Below, piece by piece: positions 8,967 through 19,554 of a DNA stretch of 64,000 nucleotides. Both the position numbers and the translations under genes were made by a program. The first letter of the stretch is position 1. Each line of letters starts with the position of its first letter. The notes beneath the pieces were generated by a model that was not told where the DNA came from, did not search any database, and saw only the letters and a list, made by a program, of their open reading frames with translations. The stretch comes from Heliocidaris tuberculata (taxonomy: Eukaryota; Echinodermata; Echinoidea; Camarodonta; Echinometridae): assembly GCA_025618425.1 (NCBI GenBank), contig CM046833.1, positions 35,872,774 through 35,936,773 on the forward strand. The letters are read 5' to 3'.

Positions 8967-11606
8967 TCAATTATCAGGGGGAACTAGATGGTTGCACCTG
9001 ATGTTGACCTTAAGATCCTTGATCAGCTCTTCCCAAAAGTAGTCTTGCCCTCTATCGTTATCCGGCCAAACCAGATACGGTCGATGATCACTGAGAAACA
9101 GTCGAATTAGGAAAGGAAGCTCGTCATCCGCAATGTCCTCCACAAACAAGAGAACCATCTTCTCTATACCGACGTCGTTGACGTGATCGAGAGCTGTTCG
9201 GAATTTCATCATGTACCACTGATCCTGCAAAGCAGCACGACTGATGACGAAGATGGTTTTAAAGCTGTTTTCGACTGCGTAATTGACAGCGTCAAGATAG
9301 TACATACTAATCATGAGCTGGTCGTCCCCGCATACGATACGATCGTAATCTGGAAGTTTTTCCGCTAAAGCTGGTCTCAGTTGTTGATTGACCCACTCGT
9401 TATCGACTTCATGTAGCATGATGGCGATGTCGTCCGTATAGTTTCGTCGATCGACTTCATCGCGCACTTCATCATATCCAATAAAGCAGAGCTTTAATAG
9501 AAATAAGCGATACCTGATCCACCAGCGCTGGTAGTAGACCAAACCCAGAGTCACAATCAGTGCCACGCCCACCAGGACCAGACAACAGTAGAGGATGATG
9601 TTCGGACCACACTCATCACTCGGGTCAAAGGTGACGAGTTGTTTGCCCCGGAAAGGCTCCAAGGTACCGTAACTATCGACACAAAATGTTTCATCATAAT
9701 CCTTCAGCTTTACTGATGTATCCAGCCACTTCGCTAGCCATTGCAGATCGCAGTTGCAGACCAATGGGTTACGGGCTAAATCTAATTCCCCCAGGGTTGA
9801 GTAAATTGGTTGGAATGTGCGAAAAGATGGGATGGTTATGCTATTACCTTCGACTTGTAGGTCGAAAAGATTTTGGTTGTACTTGAACAAATCAGAACTG
9901 AAAGATGTCAAGTAATTTTCAGCCAAATAAAGTATCTTCAAGTTCTTAACTTGATCAAATAATCCGTTGGGCAACATTGTCAATCGATTGTTATCCAAGT
10001 TCAGTATAGTTAGGTTTTCCAGATCACTGAATAAACCAACTTCAATTATGTTGATCGAGCACTTAACCAAACGCAATAGGGATAAACTTGTTAAATTTTG
10101 AAAGACACCAACTGGCAAATTGTCACTAAAGAGATTCTGAGACAGGTCTAAAATCAAGAGCTGATGTAACCCATCGAAGGAGGAACTACCCTTTTCTGGG
10201 TTCCACATGAACTCGCGCCCCATGGATGTGTCTTGCAGATCAAGTCTCTCCAACGACGGTGTTCCGTCGCCAAGATGCCCAGGTTGGATGAGTGCAGTAG
10301 GGAAGTGGGTTGACTCTAATTTCAGGGTTGTGAGAAAAGGGATGTGAAACTCTGAAACAAAGTTGTTAATCCCGCTTCTTGAGAGGTCTAATTCTTTCAG
10401 GGACGAACATTCTGCAAAGGCCCCTTGGAGAATAGTATGCATCTTGGTGTTGCCACTCAATATTAGAGTCTCAAGGGTCTTCAGACCTCTCAATGTAAAT
10501 GGACCAATTTCAACCAATTCATTGCGAGATAGGTCCATTTCAGTTATAGACTGGTTCCAGGGAGTGTCATTCCTGTTAATGGTTACAATTCGGTTTGACT
10601 CTAATATGAGAACGCGCAGGGCTGTCATCCCGTCAAATTGGCGAGGTTCGATGGATTGTAGATTATTGTCTTCCAGCACAAGCCTTGAAACACCGCTCAA
10701 TCCAGAAAAGCCATCATGAGAAAGCTCCCACAACTTGTTAGAACTTAAATTCAACTCATCAAGATATTTCCCTTCTAAGTCTCTAAATATACCAGTGGGA
10801 ACAGTTTGCAATCCTGCATTTACGAAAGAAAAGGATTTAATATATCTAGACCTTTTTATTCCAACAAGTAAATTAACAATTTGCGTTTCGTTCAGATTAC
10901 TTCCCCCAATGGAAATCTTATGAACTCGGAGCAAAGCGATGGTTGTGGAGTCGATGACTTTTAGAGGGTTATATGATAGATCTAGAATGTAAACGAAGCT
11001 ATTTACCACGAATGTTTTCTTTGAGATTTCTTGAAATTTATTTTGGCTTAAAGAAATTGTATCAAACGTCTTCTCGGCTAGCCAATGGATGTCATGTATG
11101 TTGTTGTTGGATAAATGAAGTTGGGCGCCCTCTGCGAACCATGAAAGAACATCCCCCGAGCAAACTTCAAGATTTGCTCCATCTCCATCGAAATATATCA
11201 GGCTTGGATGCTTCAGCATATAACCTTGAAGGTTTGGCAAAAAACGATTATTCATCAAGAAGAGCCGTTTGAGATACTTCAAAGTTGAAAAGGCACCCGA
11301 TTCGATAGATGAGATGTTGTTATCATCAAAGGACAGCCAACGGAGTTCAGGATATCGACGAAAGGAATCATTGCGAAGAACCGTCAGTAAGTTGAAATCC
11401 AGATAGAGACTTTCGATGTTTGGGGGAAGGTCGGTAGGTACGGATTTTAGGTGCAGACTGGAGCATAATGCAGTCTTTAAACGGTAATTTTGAGGACAGG
11501 TTTCAGGCGATACATTCAGCCGAACAGATCCATCGGAAGTGGATAGACATACACAGAAGACTCCAAGACTGATGATGATTATACCCGGTATTCCATTGTC
11601 CGCCAT
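8967..11606 (-). CDS. Toll-like receptor, single exon, 879 aa
   Basis: A plasma- or endosomal-membrane innate immune receptor. Residues 1-26 form a signal peptide (MADNGIPGIIIISLGVFCVC). An array of leucine-rich repeats fills roughly residues 60-612, followed by an LRR C-terminal cap at about 613-668 with the CNC...C...C pattern. A membrane helix lies at about 669-692 and a TIR domain at about 723-865. TIR box 3 (DYFWEEL) and the core strand KTIFVIS are clear. Box 1 reads YTDDIAIML, and the BB-loop position reads CGDDQLMIS instead of RDxxPG, so signalling partners may differ from the MyD88 model. The coding region is intact and intronless, typical of the expanded echinoid TLR family. Reading upstream from the ATG, TTTCTCTTCACAG lies just before it, suggesting an acceptor for a 5' UTR exon. 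The TLR call is firm; ligand and orthology are unknown. Confidence 0.96.
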   Translation of the reverse strand: MADNGIPGIIIISLGVFCVCLSTSDGSVRLNVSPETCPQNYRLKTALCSSLHLKSVPTDLPPNIESLYLDFNLLTVLRNDSFRRYPELRWLSFDDNNISSIESGAFSTLKYLKRLFLMNNRFLPNLQGYMLKHPSLIYFDGDGANLEVCSGDVLSWFAEGAQLHLSNNNIHDIHWLAEKTFDTISLSQNKFQEISKKTFVVNSFVYILDLSYNPLKVIDSTTIALLRVHKISIGGSNLNETQIVNLLVGIKRSRYIKSFSFVNAGLQTVPTGIFRDLEGKYLDELNLSSNKLWELSHDGFSGLSGVSRLVLEDNNLQSIEPRQFDGMTALRVLILESNRIVTINRNDTPWNQSITEMDLSRNELVEIGPFTLRGLKTLETLILSGNTKMHTILQGAFAECSSLKELDLSRSGINNFVSEFHIPFLTTLKLESTHFPTALIQPGHLGDGTPSLERLDLQDTSMGREFMWNPEKGSSSFDGLHQLLILDLSQNLFSDNLPVGVFQNLTSLSLLRLVKCSINIIEVGLFSDLENLTILNLDNNRLTMLPNGLFDQVKNLKILYLAENYLTSFSSDLFKYNQNLFDLQVEGNSITIPSFRTFQPIYSTLGELDLARNPLVCNCDLQWLAKWLDTSVKLKDYDETFCVDSYGTLEPFRGKQLVTFDPSDECGPNIILYCCLVLVGVALIVTLGLVYYQRWWIRYRLFLLKLCFIGYDEVRDEVDRRNYTDDIAIMLHEVDNEWVNQQLRPALAEKLPDYDRIVCGDDQLMISMYYLDAVNYAVENSFKTIFVISRAALQDQWYMMKFRTALDHVNDVGIEKMVLLFVEDIADDELPFLIRLFLSDHRPYLVWPDNDRGQDYFWEELIKDLKVNIRCNHLVPPDN

Positions 11607-11872
11607 TTTGCAGAATCCACTGTGAAGAGAAATTCGAAAATCTATGTTAAGTTGTTATTGTTTTTATTTGATCATGGTCAAAAAGAAATGAAAGGGTGTC
11701 TGTTTTCTGTCTGAACACGCTCCAAGGGGGTCTTCCCATCTGCAGTAGACTGACAGCCCAAGAGATTGACATAAATACATAAAGGGAATTTAGACAAATG
11801 TAGAAAAAGTGTCTGTGGGCTGTAACCCACTCCAAATCCTGCCTCCCCTTAGAAAAAAAGAGGATTCCCCAT
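11607..11872. other. Upstream flank of the TLR
   Basis: It contains a probable 5' UTR acceptor next to the TLR ATG and otherwise unassigned sequence. No TATA box was recognised. Confidence 0.35.
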
Positions 11873-12864
11873 CAAAGGTTGAGTTCTTAGTCTAGTCGGA
11901 AAGGGGGGTTCCCGTGCACCATCGAGATACATTTTTTTAACCAACTTTTTTTATAATGCCTGAAGTGTCTAGTTAATGAATTTTGATGTTCCTATTGCCA
12001 AATCGTGTCCCATGGGGTTCAAAATCGGCCATTTTGGCAGCCATCTTGAATTTTTGATGAAATTCCATAATTAGCATATCTTTTGAATTATACATCATGC
12101 ATGAATAAATAAAACAGCTTTTTTGAGTAATAATATGATGAGGAATCGATTCAGAGAGTTATTTTTGTGATTTGAGTAACATGGATTCCACAAAACATCA
12201 AAAAGTGTGAAAAAAGTGATAAAATTTGCACCAAAAATCGTGCATCTTAACGTCATCTTGTTTTTCAACTAGTAAAAACAATGATAACCTGCAAATTTTT
12301 ACTAAAATATGTTGAGAGGGATCTAATCATGATTTTCATGCATAAATTTACACATATACCTTAAAAATGTACCAGTATGGTCGGCTTAATGACATCCCTC
12401 AGATTAGGAAATACATGCGTTTTTCATGCAAAATCGAGGCCCATTTGGCTATTGTGGGCGAAACCCCATAGGCTACTGTGTGTTCTGGTGTTAGAAGCGG
12501 CACAGTTGAGACGCTTTTACCAGCATGTTTGGTAAGAGTTATACGTTGAATTATGGGCATAATTGCATGAAATTTAATTGACTTTTATAATGTACATTGA
12601 TTACTTTGAAGTGCTTGATGGTTTATACTCAAAGAGTAAAGTTAATCATTTGAGACCAAATCGAACATAGATACACATTGCAGTAGATTAGGGTAATGTT
12701 TGCGTGTTAGAGAAGGCACGTTTCGAGCCCTTCTCCCAGATTCATGCATGTTCAAAGTTAACCATAAACATCGATGCTTAAAAATTAATATGGTATATTT
12801 CAATAATGCTGTACTTAACGGAAAGGTTTAAGAATATTAAAATTTCGTTGTATAAGATAGAAAT

Positions 12865-13110
12865 ATGCCTTCTTGCGATCGAATACACCTTGATATTAGT
12901 AATTATAGGTATAGTTTGGGTCCCACGGAAGAACAGATTTACCAGCGAACATTAATGATTATCTTTAATGTCATTTTGGAATGCGTTGAAAAGATAATTT
13001 CACGATTCATAAAAGAAGGTTTACTTTGTAAAGATACTCAGGAACAAAATATACCAGAACGGCAAATTGAGTACATTTTCAGATGGCTAAATAAAGTTAC
13101 ACAAAGTTAA
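12865..13110 (+). CDS. Hypothetical 81-aa ORF inside foldback element
   Basis: The ORF starts MPSCDRIHLDISNYRYSLG and has an amphipathic, helix-rich second half (FNVILECVEKIISRFIKEGL). It lies in the unique loop, not in the arms. The spacing of hydrophobic residues vaguely recalls a death-fold (CARD-like) domain, but no diagnostic residue allows that call. It may be captured host sequence or chance. Confidence 0.25.
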   Translation: MPSCDRIHLDISNYRYSLGPTEEQIYQRTLMIIFNVILECVEKIISRFIKEGLLCKDTQEQNIPERQIEYIFRWLNKVTQS

Positions 13111-13549
13111 GCCTATGGTGCATGATCCAGATTTTCGTTACAAGTAAAGTCACCTCCCTGCCAGAATATGAGGTTACCATGGTTACAGCTGCCTGAATAT
13201 AATGTGTCGGCGCCATCTTGGGGTGATGCAGTCCATTACCCCGCCCCCTCCCCGCCTTGTACGCCTATGAAGATATTCATAATAATTATAATTCCGTATG
13301 ATTTTCTCATTTATCTAAATTGTTTACTAATTGTTGCTTAGAACATACTGGTAATGATGATCTGCCTATGTTTCTTTCCCCATTATTTTCTTTGATAGTG
13401 CTGATTATTATTTTTGTGATGACGGTGGGTCATAGTACTTGCATACTGTGATTACTCGTATTAAGAGTATTCACGTAAGTTTGTTGACATCATCCTTTTT
13501 GAGCAGTATCTTCGTCTCTCCTCTTATCACATTATCTCACATTCTCATA

Positions 13550-13988
13550 TCTCTATATCTTTCTTTCTCTCTTTCTCTCTCTCTCATTCTCTGTCTCTCT
13601 CTGTTCTTGTCTCTTGCACACTTCCTCCCCTTTCCTTTCTCAATTTTCCCTCTTTCCATTTCTCACTCTCTGTCTCTGTTTCTTCTTCTTCTTCCCTTCT
13701 TCCTTCCTTCTCTCCCTTTCTCCAACTCCCCCTCTCTTTCCCGCACTCTTCTTTTATGTTGCTAGCTATCCTCCCTTCTTCTATTTATCTTCCAAGTCTC
13801 TCCATGTCCACCTTCTTCCTTCGTATTTTGATCTGTCTTTCTGTCCATGCACCATCTTTCTCTCATCTCTGTTTCTGTCTGAAGTCTATCCCCAATTTCA
13901 CCCTATATGTTTCTCCTTGTCCATCTCTCCCTCTGTCTCTCTGTTGTCCTCTTTCTCTGTCTATATTTTGTTCTATCTTTCCCTTCAG

Positions 13989-14025
<37 letters not shown>

Positions 14026-14253
14026 CTTCTCTCTTAACCCTGCCCGTCTGTACCTTTGATGTCTCTCTTTGCCCTTCTTCTTCTCCCCCTCCCATTCTGT
14101 CCACTGTCATGACTGTCCTTCTCTGTCTACATCGCTCGCCTGTCTCCTCTCCCACTTCTTTCTGTCTCTGTCTGTCTTTCTATTCCCCTTCCCTTATTTT
14201 TTCCCTGTCTCTCTCCGTCTGCCCAACTTCTTTCCCCTCTCTCTCTCTCTCTT

Positions 14254-14289
<36 letters not shown>

Positions 14290-14340
14290 AACCTCTCCTC
14301 TTGTTTTCTCCCTTTCTCTAGCTCTCTCCGTCTCTGCATC
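13550..14340 (+). repeat. CT-rich low-complexity tract with (CT)n cores
   Basis: An almost pure pyrimidine strand with perfect (CT)n cores near 13990-14022 and 14240-14290. The long Ser/Leu/Phe-rich ORFs here are artefacts. Confidence 0.9.
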
Positions 14341-15910
14341 TTCTATCCCTTTGTCATGTCTCTAACCTGACATACGCTATTAATTGATTTCATCAAATCA
14401 TTCCAAGTAAAATAATTTTTTAAACGCCATAATATATAATTGAAAGATTTTTATCATCAAACCCCATGGAACACTCATCAATTACTAAAATGGGTGGCAA
14501 AATTGCTGTCAATATCAAGTATTGTGTGATAAGATCTTTAAATTGAAAATATATTATCATCTTGATAAATTGTTGACTCTATTCAAAAACAATATTGCAT
14601 AATGTATATATTTCTAAAACAAAATATAAGGAAAAAGCACTTTCCCAACTAAAGACGTCATTGACTTCATGTTTGAGAAGCTCATGACAGGAGAATCAGA
14701 TAGACGAACCGTCAAGACAAGCACAGAATGTTACCCAATTCCACTGAAATATGTATCTATGTTCGATTTGGTCTCAAATGGTTAATTTTTACTGTCTTTG
14801 AGTATAAACCACCAAGCACTTCAAAGTATTCAATGTACACTATAAAAATCAATTAAATATTTTACGCATTTATACCCATAACTCAACGAATAACTCTTAT
14901 CACTCTCAACTGTGTCGCTTCTAACACACAGAAGTCTATTGGGATTCGCACACAATTAATGGTCCTCGAGTTTGCATGAAAAATGCATGTGTTTCCTAAT
15001 CTGAGAGGTGTCATTAAGCTGACCATACTGGTACATTTTTGTAGGTTATATGTGAAAATTTATGCATCAAAATCATGATTAGATCCCTCTCAACATATTT
15101 TAGTAAAAATCTGCAGGTTATCATTGTTTTTACTAGTTGAAAAACAAGATGACGTTAAGATGCACGATTTTTCGTGCAAATTTTATCACTTTTTTCACAC
15201 TTTTTGATGTTTTGTGGAATCCAGGTTACTCAAATCACAAAAATAACTCTCTGAAGCAATTCCTCGTCATATTATTACTCAAAAAAGCTGTTTTATTTAT
15301 TCATGCATGATATCTAATTCAAAAGATATGCTAATTATGGAATTTCATCAAAAATTCAAGATCTCTGCCAAAATGGCCGATTTTGAACCCCATGGGACAC
15401 GATTTGGCAATGGGAACATCAAAATTTATTAACTGGACACTTCAGGCATTATAAAAAAGTTGGTTAAAAAAAATGTATCTCGATGGTGCACGGGAACCCC
15501 CCCCCCCCCCCCCCCTTTCCGACTAGACTATCTGCTGAAGGTGACTAATAATTTGTGAGCTTTCTCGTTCTTTTTATGTCAGTTTGAAAGAATATAATGG
15601 TAGAAATGTCCCCTGCAAAGGATTGCTCTTCAAATACCCTAATATTAGAAATATGACGAGAACTTGCTGAAATGTTTGGATCAAACATTTATACCATGCA
15701 TATATTCTATGGGTACAATGTTGCCTTGTGCTTTTCAGCGAGATAGAGTCAATTTCTTATCATTTTGATGATTCCAAAATCTCAGAGTAGGTCTATCCAC
15801 CATTTTTTTTATGTAGGACATCAACCTTTTCCAATTATTGCTTCAAGACAGTTTCTTTCACAATGTTTTTGCATGACCAGAATTCAACCTTCTCTTTTAC
15901 GATATATAAA

Positions 15911-16389
15911 GGGATTGATTAACTTTGCCCAGGATTGAAAAAAAAAATCACTGTTCCAGCTAACGCTGTAATCATATTTGCAAACCTTTAGGTCAGACAG
16001 GAATCGCCTGAGTTTTATAAGCTGATCGGTCGTTTATATATCAAGATATTTACGATTGAACATTGATGTCGGGATAGAGTACCACCGAACCCTAAAGAAC
16101 TCTTACGGTTGGCATACCTCGCTCTATCACAGAATACCGTACGGGCTGGAAACCCGCTCTGAAATCGCCAAGTGCTGGTGCTTGGTTTTTGTGACTGCAG
16201 GCGCAGCGAAGAAGCCGAGCGACTTGCGCTAGCGATCGATTGCGATTTTCTCTTTTTTAGGATAGTAAACGGGTTCCATTTTCTCTCACACTTTCACATA
16301 TCCTTAATTATATATGTAGTTAGAGGATTGCACACAATTCACTGGCATTTGAGCTGATTTCACAATTTTTCTCATAGTTAATCAATCCC
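15911..16389. mobile_element. Palindromic-end MITE, GGGATTGATTAAC family, copy 1
   Basis: Begins GGGATTGATTAACTTTG and ends GTTAATCAATCCC. A second, inverted copy occurs at 43243-44014. The shared interior includes the GCGATCGATYGC region, CCAAGCACCAGCGCTTG-like text and CTTAGGTCAGACAGG-like text. Non-coding, apart from a 61-aa shadow ORF present in both copies because the copies are homologous. Confidence 0.75.
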
Positions 16390-16395
16390 TTTAAA

Positions 16396-16908
16396 GGGAA
16401 AGTCCACCCTGGTTACTGTTTGATTTTTAAAAGAAACAGGAAAATTAAATAAACAGATCAGTGAAGGTTTGAGCAAAATACGATAAGAAATAATTAAGTT
16501 ATGAATTTTTGCAGTTGTAATTAATCAAACACAGATTGGCAACTTGAGAGCTCCTCTCCCATTAGTCCTGTACCCCCAAAAATCATTAATTTCCTTTTTC
16601 TCTATAAAGAAACTACTTAATCCTACATGCACCTTGGATGTAATCATTGCTCATATATTTTTACACAAAACCAAAACCTGAAACAAATCTGTTCCTTCAT
16701 CAAAAACTATCAGAAAAAAGTTACAAGATTTTCTGCACTTAGCAAATGGGAGAGGAGCTCGCAAGATACGTCACGGAGTTGCCAATTTGTATTTGATTAC
16801 AACTTTAAAATTCATAACTTTCTTATTTCTTATCGGATTTTGCTCAAACTTTCACTTATCTGTTTCTCTCATTTTTCTTCTTCTATTCAAATCAGGGTGG
16901 ACTTTCCA
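16396..16908. mobile_element. Palindromic MITE, GGGAAAGTCCACCCTG family
   Basis: Left end GGGAAAGTCCACCCTG and right end CAGGGTGGACTTTCC, flanked by TTTAAA on both sides (16390-16395 and 16909-16914). The arms continue inward (GTTTGAGCAAAATACGATAAG against its inverted partner near 16840). No coding capacity. It abuts the previous element at a shared TTTAAA. Confidence 0.8.
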
Positions 16909-16914
16909 TTTAAA

Positions 16915-18470
16915 GGCAGTCAGTAACATTGCTCGTATTTACTGGATTCATGACTGTTGTATTCATAGATTAATGTTGCTCTATGTATAATTTTCTGACT
17001 TTATGAGCCAGTCATCCATTACTTATCAAGGTATCAATGATTAAAGAAGAAATTGCAAACCCATTACCTGGTATGCCTATTGGTTTCATCGTTCTGTGTT
17101 GGGCTAGAGTTTTTCAAGTCAGTTCAATATACGTTTACTAAGTGGCTTACTTCCTCCCTGATTTTAGCATGTTAACAACGTGCAGCTTTAATTTTTATCG
17201 GTTGTCCCGTTTTACGGGAATTTTCCAGTGTCACTCAAGCTCGTCATTGATTAGCCAATAGCAAATCTAGACGTGCTTTAATCGTAACCATGCTGTTGAA
17301 AATCTCGATTTCATTTTATTTTCTTTTTCACATGAGAAAACATGTCAAACGATTCAGAACTAACTTTGACTTTTAAAAACAAATTGATGAAAGTTTTTTT
17401 TTGCATTCAACATCTACGTTGTGTAGCATAAAATGAGATTAAAAATCGAAAGGAATATTTTGACACCTTACCTCTGTCACGCGACAAGGAAACCTTCCTT
17501 TATGAAGCACTTAATTGTAAATCTATAGAACGTGTGTAACTTGATGAGATAGCTCGCCACTGCCGTTATGTCTATGATTTTGGTAGAAGTTGCCTTCGAA
17601 CGTGTCAAAATATAGAATGAATGCATCTTGATCTCCACATGCACGGCTAACTACTACGGATCATAATAATTTGCGGTCTCACTGTCTCAAGCTCACTTTG
17701 TTTCGCATCATAATGGGCGGGGTTAGGATAGACGAATCATTGTGTTTTGAAAACATTTGATAGAAATTATACAGTGTGCACAAGAAAATGGAAATTAACT
17801 CCAAATTATTAGACTCTAGTACATCTACTTTGTTACCATTTAGACTGTCTGCATTCACGAACAAACAGATGTTCTTGCTTTTCCCCTTTATCTTTCAGCA
17901 GTCACAGAAACACACCAACATTACAAACCTTTCGGGGGCAATGACTGTCTATCAAAAGACAACCCCCCCCCCCCCCTAACGTAGAATATTCCTTCTCCAG
18001 TGGATTTAAACACTGTCTCTAAAAACTAAAGTGTTAAATCACTATGAAAAGGGTCGAGGAGTGACCACTTTTTCAAAATGATAGATTAACACTTTAAACA
18101 TGCTGGGTTCAGCCTTTATAGTGTTGCATATAAGAATAAAACATTGTTATCCAACCGAGTGGGGAGTCTCCAAAGTGATATTGCTTTTTTTTTGGGGGGG
18201 GGGGATTTATCTATTCGAGGGAACTTAGTTAAGACTACAACAAGCAACGGGATACGAATCTTAAACATTTTATAATGTTCGTGTTGTATTTTGATAGGTG
18301 GACATACGAATTTTCTCGAGTTTGACTCCTCGTCTTTGATTCATCATTCTAATTTGATCCTAGCAAAGTTATCACCGAAACCTGGCAGATAATAACTTTT
18401 ACCGTCTAATGTCAAAAGCCATAAGGCTCAGGTCAGTTTAATTCAAATCTATATCTTAAGTTCAACGCTA
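16915..18470. other. Spacer, nothing recognised apart from homopolymers
   Basis: It contains a C-run near 17963 and T/G runs near 18186. No exon or RNA gene is supported. Confidence 0.4.
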
Positions 18471-18479
18471 TATGGAAAT

Positions 18480-18860
18480 ATTATTGTACAATATATAGAA
18501 CAACATAACTTCAAAACACATGAAGACCAGGCAAGTGAAATCAGACACACATTATGGAGTTGGCTACAAATAAAGCTAGAACGAAAATGGTATCGAGATG
18601 ACCCGACCCCATCTCGCCCCTACCCAAGGGTAGAATGACTCCTGCTGTTTTAATCTTCCATATTTACAATATAATAATTGTACAATATATAGAACAACAT
18701 AACTTCAAAACACATGAAGACCAGGCAAGTGAAATCAGACACACATTATGGAGTTGGCTACAAATAAAGCTAGAACGAAAATGGTATCGAGATGACCCGA
18801 CCCCATCTCGCCCCTACCCAAGGGTAGAATGACTCCTGCTGTTTTAATCTTCCATATTTT
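18480..18860 (+). repeat. Tandem duplication, two copies of a 194-bp unit
   Basis: The block starting TACAATATATAGAACAACAT at 18487 recurs nearly unchanged at 18681, through the shared GTAGAATGACTCCTGCTGTT. Near-identity indicates a recent duplication or an assembly duplicate. No gene is involved. Confidence 0.9.
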
Positions 18861-19061
18861 TTTTTTTTTTTTTACACACACTGTGTATTACAGATTATTT
18901 TGCAGAGGAAACGTTAAATCATGCATAGGGTTTCGGTTTTACTGGAAACAATCGTATGGTTTCTCTTTTGAAGTAATAAGTGTCCATATTCTGGCAACGT
19001 GGAGCCATACTTGGTAAAGAAAAGCGAAAGTAAAACAATGATTGTTTTAAAGAGAGCTTAA

Positions 19062-19550
19062 AGGGGGTACCCAATGCTGAAACAATGTTAGTTCATTTAA
19101 AAGATCATGATTTTATTAGAAGAAAATCATCTGCCTTAAAAAAATTTTTTAATTCGTGTTGCCAGAAAATCCCCGAAATATGGTAAGATTTCAGGATATT
19201 TTGGCCCCTCAGCTGTGTCCCAATTTCAGCTAGGTAACCATAATGACGTCAAAGTGGTTACCTTGTCGCGCAGTTATAGCAAAATGCGCGCAAGGTATAA
19301 TGCATTTTGTACAGTCTAGCGCGCAACACATCTGCAATACGCGAACCTGGGTAACCACTTTGACGTCATTGTGGTTACCTAGCTGAAATTGGGACACAGC
19401 TGAGGGGCCAAAATATCCTGAAGTCTTACCATATTTCGGGGATTTTTCTGGCAACACGAATTTTTAAAAAACTTAAGGCAGATGATTTTCTTCTAATAAA
19501 ATCAGGATCTTTCAAATGAACTAACATTGTTTCAGCATTGGGTACCCCCT
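19062..19550. mobile_element. Near-perfect 489-bp palindromic MITE with TTAA duplication
   Basis: Starts AGGGGGTACCCAATGCTG and ends CAGCATTGGGTACCCCCT, flanked by TTAA at 19058-19061 and 19551-19554. The two arms of about 220 bp are almost identical inverted copies around a short centre near 19290-19320. TTAA target duplication is the signature of piggyBac-type insertion. Non-autonomous. Confidence 0.88.
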
Positions 19551-19554
19551 TTAA

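Larger units (their letters stand above)
11888..15530. mobile_element. Foldback element with about 800-bp inverted arms
   Basis: Ends are GTCTAGTCGG and CCGACTAGAC, flanked by TA on both sides (11888-11889 and 15529-15530). The arms, about 11890-12700 and 14727-15528, are near-complete inverted copies. Both carry, for example, CATCTTGTTTTTCAACTAGT or its complement. The loop contains an 81-aa ORF and about 800 bp of CT-rich simple sequence. No transposase is recognised, so it is probably non-autonomous with a TA target duplication. The terminal poly-G/C tract differs in length between arms (6 versus about 18), showing microsatellite slippage after duplication. Confidence 0.8.
11873..15899. 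mobile_element. MITE copy 1 split by a 3.6-kb foldback insertion
   Basis: The left remnant AAAGGTTGAGTTCT (11873-11887) and the right part (15531-about 15899) together match the element at 40237-40754. Shared text includes TTGTGAGCTTTCTC, ATGTCCCCTGMAAAGGATTG and GAGTCAATTTCTTATCATTT. The ends are inverted copies of TTGAGTTCTGG or TTGAATTCTGG. The foldback element sits between the two parts, so this MITE is the older insertion. Confidence 0.7.

Noticed and set aside
10363..10719. 118-aa ORF opposite the TLR
   Set aside because: Antisense shadow of the leucine-rich repeat region.
13439..14339. Long Ser/Leu/Phe-rich ORFs (108-235 aa) and an Arg/Glu-rich antisense ORF
   Set aside because: They lie wholly in a CT-rich simple-sequence tract; the composition mirrors the repeat and no domain or splice context is present.
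16172..16357. 61-aa ORF also found at 43275-43457
   Set aside because: Shared because both lie in copies of the same non-coding MITE; the reading frame is short and unlike any transposase.
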